Shown here in pieces: positions 17,771 to 25,492 of a DNA stretch of 64,000 nucleotides. Location of the stretch: contig NZ_JBBIFX010000001.1 in assembly GCF_037543845.1 (NCBI RefSeq), positions 372,001 through 436,000 of the forward strand, written 5' to 3'. The DNA comes from Gymnodinialimonas ulvae. Lineage in GTDB: Bacteria; Pseudomonadota; Alphaproteobacteria; Rhodobacterales; Rhodobacteraceae. The stretch's first letter is position 1. The number at the start of each line of letters is the position of its first letter. The translations under genes and the position numbers were made by a program. Below the pieces are notes generated by a model, which was not told the origin of the DNA, made no database searches, and saw only the letters and a list, made by a program, of their open reading frames with translations.

Positions 17771-18702
17771 AGCCGCCCGATCCTTTCGACCAGGAGCGCG
17801 AAAAATCCCTCCGCATCGACATCCCCGATGAACATCGCGTTTGGCGCGCGGTCGGTCACGCGCCACCAATCCGCAACCGTCATGCCGCGCGTCAGCTCGG
17901 AGGTGGTTTCGATCTCGACGTTGATGTGGCGGCCGGAGAACAAGTCCGGCTGGATCAGATAGGCGATCACGCAGGGATCATGGAGCGGCGCGCCGGCGGA
18001 GCCGTACTTTTCCTTGTCGAAACGTTCGAAGAAATCCGTCCATTCCGCGACCATACGGCCCGGTTCGGTGCCGAGGTTGCGAAACGCTTCGACCCGGGGC
18101 GCGGTGGTCAGGGCCTTGTGCGTGGCATCCAGCGGCAGCACCGTGATCGGACGACCGGATTTGAACACGATATCAGCAGCTTCTGGGTCGACGTAAATGT
18201 TGAATTCCGCCGCAGGTGTGATGTTGCCGACCTGAAAATAGGCCCCGCCCATGAGCACGATTTCCTGCACCTTGGCGACAACGTCGGGGGCCTTTTCGAA
18301 GGCTGTGGCGATGTTGGTCAGCGGCCCAAGCGGGCAGAGCGTCACACTGCCCTCGGGCTCATCGCGCAGGGTGTCGATGATAAAATCGACGCCGTGCCGG
18401 TCCTGCACCGGCATGGTGGGCTCGGGCATCACGGGACCGTCTAATCCGGTCTTGCCATGGACATGTTCGGCGGTGACAAGCGCGTGGCGCAACGGGCGAT
18501 CGCACCCGGCAAACACCCTGGTCTGCGGTTTTCCGGCCAACTCGCAGGCGATGCGTGCGTTCTTGGTCGTCAGATCGAGCGGCACATTGCCCGCGACGGC
18601 GACCACGCCAAGCACGTCGATTTCGGGCGAGGCCAGCGCCAGAAGGATCGCCACGGCGTCGTCCTGACCGGGGTCCGTGTCGATGATAATCTTGCGCGGC
18701 AT
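17767..18702 (-). CDS. Inosine-uridine type nucleoside hydrolase
   Basis: The enzyme cleaves the N-glycosidic bond of nucleosides to ribose and free base. The 311-residue protein carries the family signature DTDPGQDDAVA at residues 8-18, in which the Asp residues bind calcium. It also has VAVAGN, LCPLGPLTNIATAFE, VLMGGAY, AEFNIYVDPEAA, and a late HDPCVIAYLIQPDLF with the conserved His-Asp near 241. The spectrum (purine or pyrimidine) cannot be told from sequence. It is followed by a coupled secreted protein; upstream a divergent DUF1499 gene shares the promoter region. Confidence 0.95.
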   Translation of the reverse strand: MPRKIIIDTDPGQDDAVAILLALASPEIDVLGVVAVAGNVPLDLTTKNARIACELAGKPQTRVFAGCDRPLRHALVTAEHVHGKTGLDGPVMPEPTMPVQDRHGVDFIIDTLRDEPEGSVTLCPLGPLTNIATAFEKAPDVVAKVQEIVLMGGAYFQVGNITPAAEFNIYVDPEAADIVFKSGRPITVLPLDATHKALTTAPRVEAFRNLGTEPGRMVAEWTDFFERFDKEKYGSAGAPLHDPCVIAYLIQPDLFSGRHINVEIETTSELTRGMTVADWWRVTDRAPNAMFIGDVDAEGFFALLVERIGRL

Positions 18703-18712
18703 GGCCTGCTCC

Positions 18713-18722
18713 GAATTAATTC
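18713..18722. promoter_or_regulatory. Palindrome GAATTAATTC in divergent promoter region
   Basis: A perfect 10-bp palindrome lies 10 bp upstream of the nucleoside-hydrolase start, in the region shared with the divergent DUF1499 gene. It is AT-rich in a GC-rich background. It could be an operator or part of a promoter, but nothing beyond its symmetry and position supports a role. Confidence 0.25.
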
Positions 18723-18806
18723 GCGCATAGTTTACGTATTGGATCGGGGATGCAAGGCGCGCCGCGCAGGCTTGACGTCACGCTTTTGACAGAGCATCTG
18801 AGGGAT

Positions 18807-19274
18807 ATGCGAATTTTGCTTGCCCTCTTGGTGTTGATCGGTGCTGCGGTTGTGGCAGGTGCGATCTATTTCCGCGCCGCGCCTCTGGACCCGGCGGCGT
18901 TGCATGTCGACCCCGCCGAGGTCACGCCACCGGCCACTCCGAACTTTGCCCTCATGGTCGGCTCCGCCGGGCATTTCATTCAGGCGGAGCCGGAGGTTGT
19001 CGCCACCCGAATTGCCGCGGTGGCGGATGCGGATGGCGCAGAGCTTTTGGCCGGCTCCGTTGCGGAGGGTCATGTGACCTATGTGGTGCGCTCGCGGATC
19101 ATGGGCTTTCCCGATGTCGTCAGCCTGCGCTGGGTCGGGCAGGACGGCGGCACGCAGCTCGATATTTTCGCGCGTGCGCTTTACGGCACATCGGATCTGG
19201 GCGTGAACACGCGCCGCGCGCAGGCCTGGTCGCAAGCCGCACGCGGCGCAACGGTGTTCAGCGACGGCGATTAG
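18807..19274 (+). CDS. DUF1499 family membrane-anchored protein
   Basis: The 155-residue protein has an N-terminal hydrophobic anchor (LLALLVLIGAAVVAGAIYF) followed by a DUF1499 domain. That domain holds segments such as EVVATRIAAVADADGAELLAG, VTYVVRSRIMGFPDVVSLRW and ALYGTSDLGVNTRRAQAW, the last being the conserved family block (R-S-R-x-G-x-x-D-x-G-V-N-x-x-R pattern). Members are widespread but of unknown function. ATG 18807 with GAGGGAT just upstream is favoured over an earlier in-frame start because the hydrophobic anchor then sits at the N-terminus. prfA begins 51 bp downstream. Confidence 0.85.
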   Translation: MRILLALLVLIGAAVVAGAIYFRAAPLDPAALHVDPAEVTPPATPNFALMVGSAGHFIQAEPEVVATRIAAVADADGAELLAGSVAEGHVTYVVRSRIMGFPDVVSLRWVGQDGGTQLDIFARALYGTSDLGVNTRRAQAWSQAARGATVFSDGD

Positions 19275-19325
19275 CGCGGCGTCACGCGCCTTCACCCGTG
19301 TCCCGCCCTGCAGAAAGCCTGCCCC

Positions 19326-20381
19326 ATGTTGCCACGCGACCGCCTTCGCCAGATCACTGACCGGTTCGAATTCCTCGAAGCGCAGCTCAACGGCGGGCTC
19401 GACCCCGGCGACATCGCGCAGATCAGCCGTGAATATGCAGAACTGAAGCCGGTTGTGGCCGAAATTGCCGCCTATGATCAATTGCTTGCCGATCTGGCCG
19501 AGGCGGAGGCGATGCTGGACGATCCGGACATGAAGCCGCTTGCAGAAGAAGAATTGCCGACCCTGCGGGATGCCATTCCGGCCGCCGAGCAAAGCCTGCA
19601 GATCGCGCTGCTGCCGAAAGATGCTGCTGACGCCAAGCCCGCGATGATCGAAATTCGCCCCGGTACGGGCGGCGACGAGGCGGCGTTGTTCGCAGGCGAT
19701 CTGTTCCGCATGTACACCCGCTACGCTGAAGCGCGCGGCTGGCGGGTTGAGGTCATTGATCTGGCCGAGACCGAATTGGGCGGCATCAAGGAAGTCACTG
19801 CGCGGATCGAGGGGGAGAACGTCTTTGCGCGGCTGAAATTCGAATCCGGCGTGCACCGCGTGCAACGGGTGCCCGAGACGGAATCCGGCGGGCGCATCCA
19901 CACCTCTGCGGCCACGGTCGCGGTCTTGCCCGAGGCAGAGGAGGTCGATATCGACATCCCCGCAACTGACATCCGCATCGACACGATGCGCGCCTCCGGG
20001 GCAGGGGGCCAGCACGTCAACACCACCGACAGCGCCGTGCGGATCACGCATTTGCCCACCGGCGTCGTCGTGACCAGCTCGGAAAAATCGCAGCACCGCA
20101 ACCGCGAGATCGCGATGTCGGTCCTGCGCGCACGCCTGTTCGATCTGGAACGGCAGAAGGTGGACGAGGAACGCGCCGCCGATCGCAAATCGCAAGTCGG
20201 CTCCGGCGACCGGTCCGAGCGGATCCGTACCTACAACTTCCCGCAGGGCCGGATGACGGACCACCGTATCAACCTGACGCTTTACAAGCTGGATCAGGTG
20301 ATGGGCGGAGATCTGGACGATATCATCGACGCGCTGACCGCCGAGGATCAGGCGATGAAGCTGGCGGAGATGGCCGGGTGA
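19326..20381 (+). CDS. prfA: Peptide chain release factor 1
   Basis: RF1 ends translation at UAA and UAG. The 351-residue protein has the PxT anticodon-like tripeptide as PET at residues 183-185 (RVPETESGG) and the GGQ motif at 227-229 (SGAGGQHVNT), where the Gln is the substrate of PrmC. The stop codon overlaps the prmC start (GTGA), so RF1 and its own methyltransferase are translated together. The length and motif spacing are normal for class I RF1. RF2 would show SPF in place of PxT, which is not the case here. Confidence 0.97.
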   Translation: MLPRDRLRQITDRFEFLEAQLNGGLDPGDIAQISREYAELKPVVAEIAAYDQLLADLAEAEAMLDDPDMKPLAEEELPTLRDAIPAAEQSLQIALLPKDAADAKPAMIEIRPGTGGDEAALFAGDLFRMYTRYAEARGWRVEVIDLAETELGGIKEVTARIEGENVFARLKFESGVHRVQRVPETESGGRIHTSAATVAVLPEAEEVDIDIPATDIRIDTMRASGAGGQHVNTTDSAVRITHLPTGVVVTSSEKSQHRNREIAMSVLRARLFDLERQKVDEERAADRKSQVGSGDRSERIRTYNFPQGRMTDHRINLTLYKLDQVMGGDLDDIIDALTAEDQAMKLAEMAG

Positions 20382-21220
20382 CGCCGTCGCTGCGGTACAG
20401 TCTTGATCTGGCCCGCCAAAGCCTTGCCCAGTTCTTGCCCGATGGCGCCGCAGAGCGCGAAGCACGGCTGTTGATGTGCCATGCGCTTGGCCTTTCGTCG
20501 GCGCAATTGTTCGCGCGTCTGGACGAGACCTGGCCCGATGGCGCGCCGGCTCGGGCCTTTACCGAAGCCGTAGAGGCGCGGAAATCCCGCCAACCGCTGA
20601 GCCAGATCGTGGGGGAGGTCGATTTCTACGGACGCCTGTTTCACGTCACCCCCGACGTGCTCACCCCGCGCGCGGATACCGAAACGCTGGTGGACTACGC
20701 CTTGTCCGGGCCGTTTGAACGGGTCCTCGACCTTGGCACCGGCTCGGGGTGCATTCTTGCGACGCTGCTGGCCGAGCGTCCGACGGCTTTGGGGCTTGGC
20801 ACTGACCTGTCGCCGCCCGCGCTGGAGGTGGCCGCGCGCAACATCGCGCGTCTCGGCGTCGGTGAACGTGCCTCAGTTCTGCAATCGGATTGGTACGCGG
20901 CGGTCGCGGGCGCGTTCGATCTGATCGTGTCAAACCCGCCCTATATCGCGGCGGCCGAGATGCAGGGTCTAGCGCCCGAGGTCCGCGATTGGGAGCCGCA
21001 TCTGGCCCTGACGCCGGGGGGGGACGGGTTGGCGGCCTATCGCGCCATTCTGGACGGAACGCATGCGCATTTGGTCCACGGGGGGCGCTTGGTGGTCGAG
21101 GTGGGCTATGCGCAAGGGGCCGCGGTGACCAAGCTTTTCCACGAGGCAGGTCTTGAAGACGTCGCCTGTCACCCCGATCTTAGTGGCAACGACAGGATTG
21201 TCTGCGGCACGCGCCGCTGA
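20378..21220 (+). CDS. prmC: Release-factor glutamine methyltransferase PrmC
   Basis: PrmC (HemK) methylates the GGQ glutamine of RF1 and RF2. The 280-residue protein has the helical N-domain, then a Rossmann-fold methyltransferase with VLDLGTGSGCI (SAM binding, about 116-126) and the signature NPPYIAA (186-192), which holds the target Gln. The start is a GTG at 20378-20380 that overlaps the prfA stop by 4 nt. The coupling to prfA is the common bacterial arrangement and supports the assignment strongly. Confidence 0.96.
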   Translation: MTPSLRYSLDLARQSLAQFLPDGAAEREARLLMCHALGLSSAQLFARLDETWPDGAPARAFTEAVEARKSRQPLSQIVGEVDFYGRLFHVTPDVLTPRADTETLVDYALSGPFERVLDLGTGSGCILATLLAERPTALGLGTDLSPPALEVAARNIARLGVGERASVLQSDWYAAVAGAFDLIVSNPPYIAAAEMQGLAPEVRDWEPHLALTPGGDGLAAYRAILDGTHAHLVHGGRLVVEVGYAQGAAVTKLFHEAGLEDVACHPDLSGNDRIVCGTRR

Positions 21221-21489
21221 CGCCAACAAAACGGCGCAAAAACCGGCGAAATATCGCGAATATGCGGGTATTTCATCAATTGCGTGAGTTTGCGCTGGAC
21301 AGAACCGCGCCCTCATGTTTACTCGTCGCAGGGTGTGAATATCGGGCCATATCAGTCCCAGCGCACCTTATCTTACCAGACAGCGTGACGGTCAGCGGGG
21401 ATGCAGGCCAAGACGCAAACTGAGACCAATCTCGGCCCGCACGAGATGCGTAGCTGCCGACAAACCAGGACAACTGGACCAAAACACAC

Positions 21490-22140
21490 ATGAGATCATC
21501 GAAGAACCGCTCGCGGTCCAAAGGGAACCGCAACCGCTCTGTCGGAAACATCGTCAACCGCGTGTTTGACAGCTCGGGTCCCGAGGGCAAGGTGCGTGGC
21601 ACCCCGCAGCAGATCATCGACAAGTACAATCAGCTGACCCGCGATGCGCAGCTCAGCAATGATCGCGTGGCCGCCGAAAACTTTCAGCAGCACGCGGAGC
21701 ATTATCTGCGCATGCTGGCCGAAGCGCAGCGCGAGATGGACGCCAAGCGCGACGCGCAACAACAGCAGAACAACACTCAAAACAACAACCAGAACAACAA
21801 CCAGAACCCGCAGCAGGGTGGTGGCGACGGGGGTGGCAAGAACAATCGCCGCAACCGCGACCGCGATCAGCAGGGTCAGGGCGGGGGCAACCAACCGTCG
21901 CAGCCGCAAAACGATGGCGCGTCGCAGCCTGAGCAGGACGCAGCCCCCGAGGCGCAGCCCACGCCCGAGCAGGGCTCGTTCGACGCAGTGATCGACAATG
22001 CCGCTGACGGCGATACCGGCCTTGTCGAGACGCCTGAAAGCGCGCCCAAGCCCAAGCGGACGCGGCGTCGGCGCAAGCCCGAAAGCGATGGCGGTGATGG
22101 CGGCGATCAACCGCAGCCCCCGCAAGAAGCGGCGGAATGA
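21490..22140 (+). CDS. DUF4167 domain protein with Gln/Asn-rich low-complexity tail
   Basis: The 216-residue protein begins with a basic segment (MRSSKNRSRSKGNRNRS). It continues with the DUF4167 domain, including VNRVFDSSGPEGKVRGTPQQ and the AAENFQQHAEHYLRMLAEAQR helix. From residue 90 on it is low-complexity: Gln/Asn runs, Gly/Arg patches and a basic tail (KPKRTRRRRKPE). The N-terminal domain is a recurring alphaproteobacterial family found near prmC; its function is unknown, but the charge and disordered tail suggest nucleic-acid binding. A clear Rho-independent terminator follows. The 269-bp region upstream has no gene. Confidence 0.88.
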   Translation: MRSSKNRSRSKGNRNRSVGNIVNRVFDSSGPEGKVRGTPQQIIDKYNQLTRDAQLSNDRVAAENFQQHAEHYLRMLAEAQREMDAKRDAQQQQNNTQNNNQNNNQNPQQGGGDGGGKNNRRNRDRDQQGQGGGNQPSQPQNDGASQPEQDAAPEAQPTPEQGSFDAVIDNAADGDTGLVETPESAPKPKRTRRRRKPESDGGDGGDQPQPPQEAAE

Positions 22141-22143
22141 TCC

Positions 22144-22168
22144 AAAGGGGCCCTGCGGGGCCCTTTTT
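22144..22168 (+). terminator. Rho-independent terminator after the DUF4167 gene
   Basis: The sequence AAAGGGGCCC-TGC-GGGGCCCTTT plus further T residues forms a stem of 6 and 3 bp around one mismatch, with a 3-nt loop and a U tract. It lies 3 nt past the stop codon. Confidence 0.85.
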
Positions 22169-22285
22169 CGTCAGAGCGTCCGGCCCTTGACCCGAGCCAT
22201 CAGCGAAAGGTCGGGCGCACGCGACGCGCAAATACCATACGGCGCTCGGCCAAAAGCTGCGATGCAGGTTTGTTGGCCGCACGTT

Positions 22286-23128
22286 TTAGGGTTTGGCCAT
22301 CACGCGGGCCAATGCGCAGAAGCCTTCGATCGGCACCTGTTCGGCCCGGTCGGTCGGTTTGAGCCCCGCCGCGATCAAGCGATCCTCGATATCGGGGGCC
22401 TGACCCTTGAGCGCCGCGCGCAGCATTTTGCGCCGCTGCGCGAAGGCGGCTTTGACGACGCGGCTCAGAATGGCGGCGTCCGCCTCGAACCGGGGGGCGG
22501 GCAGGGCGTCGAGATGAACCACGGCGGAGTGCACCTTGGGCGGCGGTGTGAAGGCTTCGGGCGGCAGGCCCATCGCGATCCGCACCTCGCAGCGCCATTG
22601 CGCCAATACTGCCAGACGACCATAGGCCTTGCCGCCGGGTTGCGCGACGATCCGGTCGGCGACCTCTCGTTGGAACATCAACGTCAGGCTCTCCCACGGC
22701 GGCGGCCAGCGTTTCGGGGTCAGCCACCGCACCAGAAGCTCGGTCCCGACGTTGTAGGGCAGGTTGGCCACGATCTTGCGTGGCGGGGTCAGGTTGGCCT
22801 CCCAATCCACGGCCAGCGCGTCGTCGTTCAGGACGATCAAGCGCCCGGGGTAGGCCTCGGCGATCTCGGCCAGCGCGGGAAGACAGCGCGCGTCTTTCTC
22901 GATCGCAACAACCCGTCGCGCACCTTCGGCCAGAAGCCCGCGCGTCAGCCCGCCGGGGCCGGGTCCAATCTCCAACACATCCGCCCCCGACAGATCGCCA
23001 GCGACCCGCGCAATCTTAGCGGTCAGGTTCAAATCCAGAAGGAAGTTCTGCCCCAAAGCCTTGCGCGCCGACAGGCCATGGGTCGCGATGACGTCGCGCA
23101 GCGGTGGCAACCCATCAATCGCGCTCAT
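22286..23128 (-). CDS. rsmA: 16S rRNA dimethyladenosine transferase (KsgA/RsmA)
   Basis: RsmA dimethylates two adjacent adenines near the 3' end of 16S rRNA late in 30S assembly. The 280-residue protein has the substrate-binding block ARKALGQNFLLDLN (residues 21-34), the SAM motif VLEIGPGPGGLTRGLL, the acidic residue in VVAIEKDARC, and the catalytic NLPYNVGT motif (N-L-P-Y). The C-terminal helical domain is complete. The ATG overlaps the pdxA stop by 4 nt. This is the last gene of the lptF operon. Confidence 0.96.
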   Translation of the reverse strand: MSAIDGLPPLRDVIATHGLSARKALGQNFLLDLNLTAKIARVAGDLSGADVLEIGPGPGGLTRGLLAEGARRVVAIEKDARCLPALAEIAEAYPGRLIVLNDDALAVDWEANLTPPRKIVANLPYNVGTELLVRWLTPKRWPPPWESLTLMFQREVADRIVAQPGGKAYGRLAVLAQWRCEVRIAMGLPPEAFTPPPKVHSAVVHLDALPAPRFEADAAILSRVVKAAFAQRRKMLRAALKGQAPDIEDRLIAAGLKPTDRAEQVPIEGFCALARVMAKP

Positions 23129-24132
23129 GTCTGCGCCCGTCGCAGGGCCATGTCCCGCGCCAGTTCCAATGCCGCGATCAGGCTTGTCGGATCGGCCACG
23201 CCCTGACCCGCGATATCAAGCGCCGTGCCGTGGTCGGGCGAGGTGCGAATGAACGGCAAGCCAAGCGTGACGTTCACACCGCCGGAAAAGTCGATGGTCT
23301 TGATGGGGACAAGCGCCTGATCGTGGTACATCGCGACCGCTGCATCATAGCCCGCCCGCGCGCCGGCGTGGAACATCGTGTCGGCCGACATCGGCCCGAT
23401 CACATCCAGGCCCGCCGCGCGCAGCCGGTCCAGTACCGGGGTGATCAGGTCGATTTCCTCGCGGCCCATCGCGCCACCTTCGCCGGCATGGGGATTGAGG
23501 CCCGCGACTGCGATGCGCGGGCTGGCAATTGCGAAATCGCGGCGAAGTGCGGCGTCGGTGATCTCAATCGTCTCACTCAGCAGGGCCTCGGTCAGTGCCC
23601 CTGCGACATCGGCCAATGCGATATGGATCGTCGTGGGCACAACGCGCAATTCCGGGCAGGCGAGCATCATCACCACGCGCGCGCCGCCCGCCAGATGGGC
23701 GAGGTATTCGGTATGACCGGGAAATCCGAACCCCGCGCCGTCGATCAGCGCCTTCTTGTGGATCGGCCCGGTGGTCAGAGCGGCGGCTTTGCCCTGCGCC
23801 ACCAGATCGACGCCGCGTGCGATGGCGTCGATAACGCCCTGCGCATTGGCGGGGTCCGGCGTTCCGGGGGCGGTTGCGCCGCCAAATGCCAGCGGCAGAA
23901 TCGGCAGGCCGCGCTCGGCGGCGGCTGGTGTTTCGGACGGGTCGCCAAGTTCGACCAATGGTGCGCCAAAGCCCGACAGGTGGCGCGGATCCCCGATCAC
24001 GAAGAACGGCACGTCAGTTCCCAGCACGCGCCACGCCTTCACGGCGATCTCGGGGCCGATGCCCGCGGGCTCGCCGATGCTCAGCGCCAGTGGCAGGGGG
24101 GCGGGCGTGGTGTGGTTCGGGGTCTGGCCCAT
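23125..24132 (-). CDS. pdxA: 4-hydroxythreonine-4-phosphate dehydrogenase
   Basis: PdxA oxidises 4-phosphohydroxy-L-threonine in DXP-dependent vitamin B6 synthesis. The 335-residue product has SIGEPAGIGPEIAVKAW near the N-terminus, the FPGHTEYLA block with metal-binding His, the long GLNPHAGEGGAMGREE segment, AGYDAAVAMYHDQALVPIK with the conserved His, and VNVTLGLPFIRTSPDHGTA near the end. These are PdxA family markers. ATG 24132 is preferred, but a TTG at 24147 that overlaps the surA stop is also possible. Between surA and rsmA this is the usual alphaproteobacterial order. Confidence 0.94.
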   Translation of the reverse strand: MGQTPNHTTPAPLPLALSIGEPAGIGPEIAVKAWRVLGTDVPFFVIGDPRHLSGFGAPLVELGDPSETPAAAERGLPILPLAFGGATAPGTPDPANAQGVIDAIARGVDLVAQGKAAALTTGPIHKKALIDGAGFGFPGHTEYLAHLAGGARVVMMLACPELRVVPTTIHIALADVAGALTEALLSETIEITDAALRRDFAIASPRIAVAGLNPHAGEGGAMGREEIDLITPVLDRLRAAGLDVIGPMSADTMFHAGARAGYDAAVAMYHDQALVPIKTIDFSGGVNVTLGLPFIRTSPDHGTALDIAGQGVADPTSLIAALELARDMALRRAQT

Positions 24133-24143
24133 GGGCCGCACGC

Positions 24144-25421
24144 TCAATTCTCGAACGTGATGCGTGCTTCGGAGCGAAGCTCTTCGAGGAAGCCATTGGA
24201 ATAGGCCTCAAGGGTCTGCCCGACCAAGCGCTGGCGCACCGCATCGCGGCCCTGTTCCGGCTCGGACCGGACCCGGTCACACAACATCAGCGCCAGCAGC
24301 ACGGTGCCCCCCGACCGCGTGACCGAGGTCGACATCTCGCGCTCGTCCAGCGCGCGAAGGGCGAGGGAGACATCTTCGGGCAATTCACCCGGCGCGACCG
24401 TCTGGCGTTGAAAGCCGCCGGGGATCACACCGTTGAAATCATTGCAGGTGTCCACGGCATTGCGCAGACGCTCCGCCTCGGCGAGGGCCTCGGACGTGCG
24501 GCCGCCGGGGATGGCAATCGACACGTAATCAATCGCGGTGACGGGTAGGTTGGGCGCCTCGACCTCGCGCTGACCGCGGTATTGGAACAGGGCATAGGCC
24601 TGCCCCCCACCCAAGGGAACGGGTTCGGTGACTTGCCCCACGGACATGGTCAAGAAGAGGTCGCGCAAGCCCTCGGGCAATTCGTTGAGCCCGCGCCATC
24701 CGGTCACGCCACCGGCCTCGCGCGTAGGCGCGGCGGAGAACCGGCGCGCGGCCTCCGAAAAGGTTTCGGTGCTGCCGGCAATCTGCTCTCGCAGGCGGAG
24801 CAATTCCGACACCAGGTTCGCCTGGTTCTGCGGCGTCACGGGGATGATGATCTCGGCCAGCAACAATTCGATGCCACCGCCCAGAACCGTGCCCAGTTCC
24901 ATCGCGCGGTCCACGTCTTCTTCCGTGACCTGCGCCCGGGCGCCGAAACGCGCGCGCACCACGTTGCGCCAGGTGATCCCGTTGGCGACGAAATCGCGCA
25001 CGGTCTCCGGTGCGATGCCTTCGCTCGCCATTTGTTGCAGGAACTGCTCAGGGCCCAGGTTGGCGCGTCCGGCAAATTCGACCAGCCCGTTTTCGATGTC
25101 CTCGGGCGAGGCTTCGGCCCCCATCGCGATACCGGCGGCGACTTGCAGGCGTTCGTTGATCAGCGCTTCGGTAGCCTGCTGTCGCAGATCGCCTTGCGCG
25201 TTGAGGACCTGAAGAAAGCGCGCGCGCTGGTCGATCTCGTAATTCGTGACCACGGAATCGTTCACACGCACCGCCACGGCAAAGGGGTTCTGCGCCAACG
25301 CCGCCTGCGCGCCAAGGATAAAAGCGGCGGCCGCCAGCACCACGAAGCCGCCACGATGCGCCCGCGCGATGATCCGCTTGACTGCTCCGCCCATGCCCAT
25401 CTTTTCGCCTACATTCGTCAT
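24144..25421 (-). CDS. surA: SurA-like periplasmic chaperone / peptidyl-prolyl isomerase
   Basis: SurA escorts outer-membrane proteins across the periplasm to the BAM complex. The product of about 425 residues has a signal peptide with a hydrophobic run ending in AQAALAQNPF. The N-terminal SurA domain (VAVRVNDSVVTNYEIDQRAR, about residues 52-71) follows, then parvulin-like elements. The start is uncertain: ATG 25421 has a weak GGA/GAG block upstream, while ATG 25436 adds five residues and lacks a clear ribosome site. Gene order (lptD-surA-pdxA-rsmA) supports the call. The isomerase domains are divergent, so catalytic activity is not assured. Confidence 0.88.
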   Translation of the reverse strand: MTNVGEKMGMGGAVKRIIARAHRGGFVVLAAAAFILGAQAALAQNPFAVAVRVNDSVVTNYEIDQRARFLQVLNAQGDLRQQATEALINERLQVAAGIAMGAEASPEDIENGLVEFAGRANLGPEQFLQQMASEGIAPETVRDFVANGITWRNVVRARFGARAQVTEEDVDRAMELGTVLGGGIELLLAEIIIPVTPQNQANLVSELLRLREQIAGSTETFSEAARRFSAAPTREAGGVTGWRGLNELPEGLRDLFLTMSVGQVTEPVPLGGGQAYALFQYRGQREVEAPNLPVTAIDYVSIAIPGGRTSEALAEAERLRNAVDTCNDFNGVIPGGFQRQTVAPGELPEDVSLALRALDEREMSTSVTRSGGTVLLALMLCDRVRSEPEQGRDAVRQRLVGQTLEAYSNGFLEELRSEARITFEN

Positions 25422-25492
25422 GCTCAATCCGGCCATTTCTGCTGTGCCACTTTGGTTGGTTTTGTCCGGCGCGCTCCGAACGCTCGGGCGCG

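Noticed and set aside
18732..20465. 577-codon open frame antisense to prfA
   Set aside because: It covers DUF1499, prfA and the start of prmC in antisense and has a His/Arg/Gln-rich shadow composition.
21750..21830. AAC/CAG-rich tract that could be taken for a microsatellite or CRISPR-like repeat
   Set aside because: It encodes the Gln/Asn-rich tail of the DUF4167 protein; there are no regular spacers.
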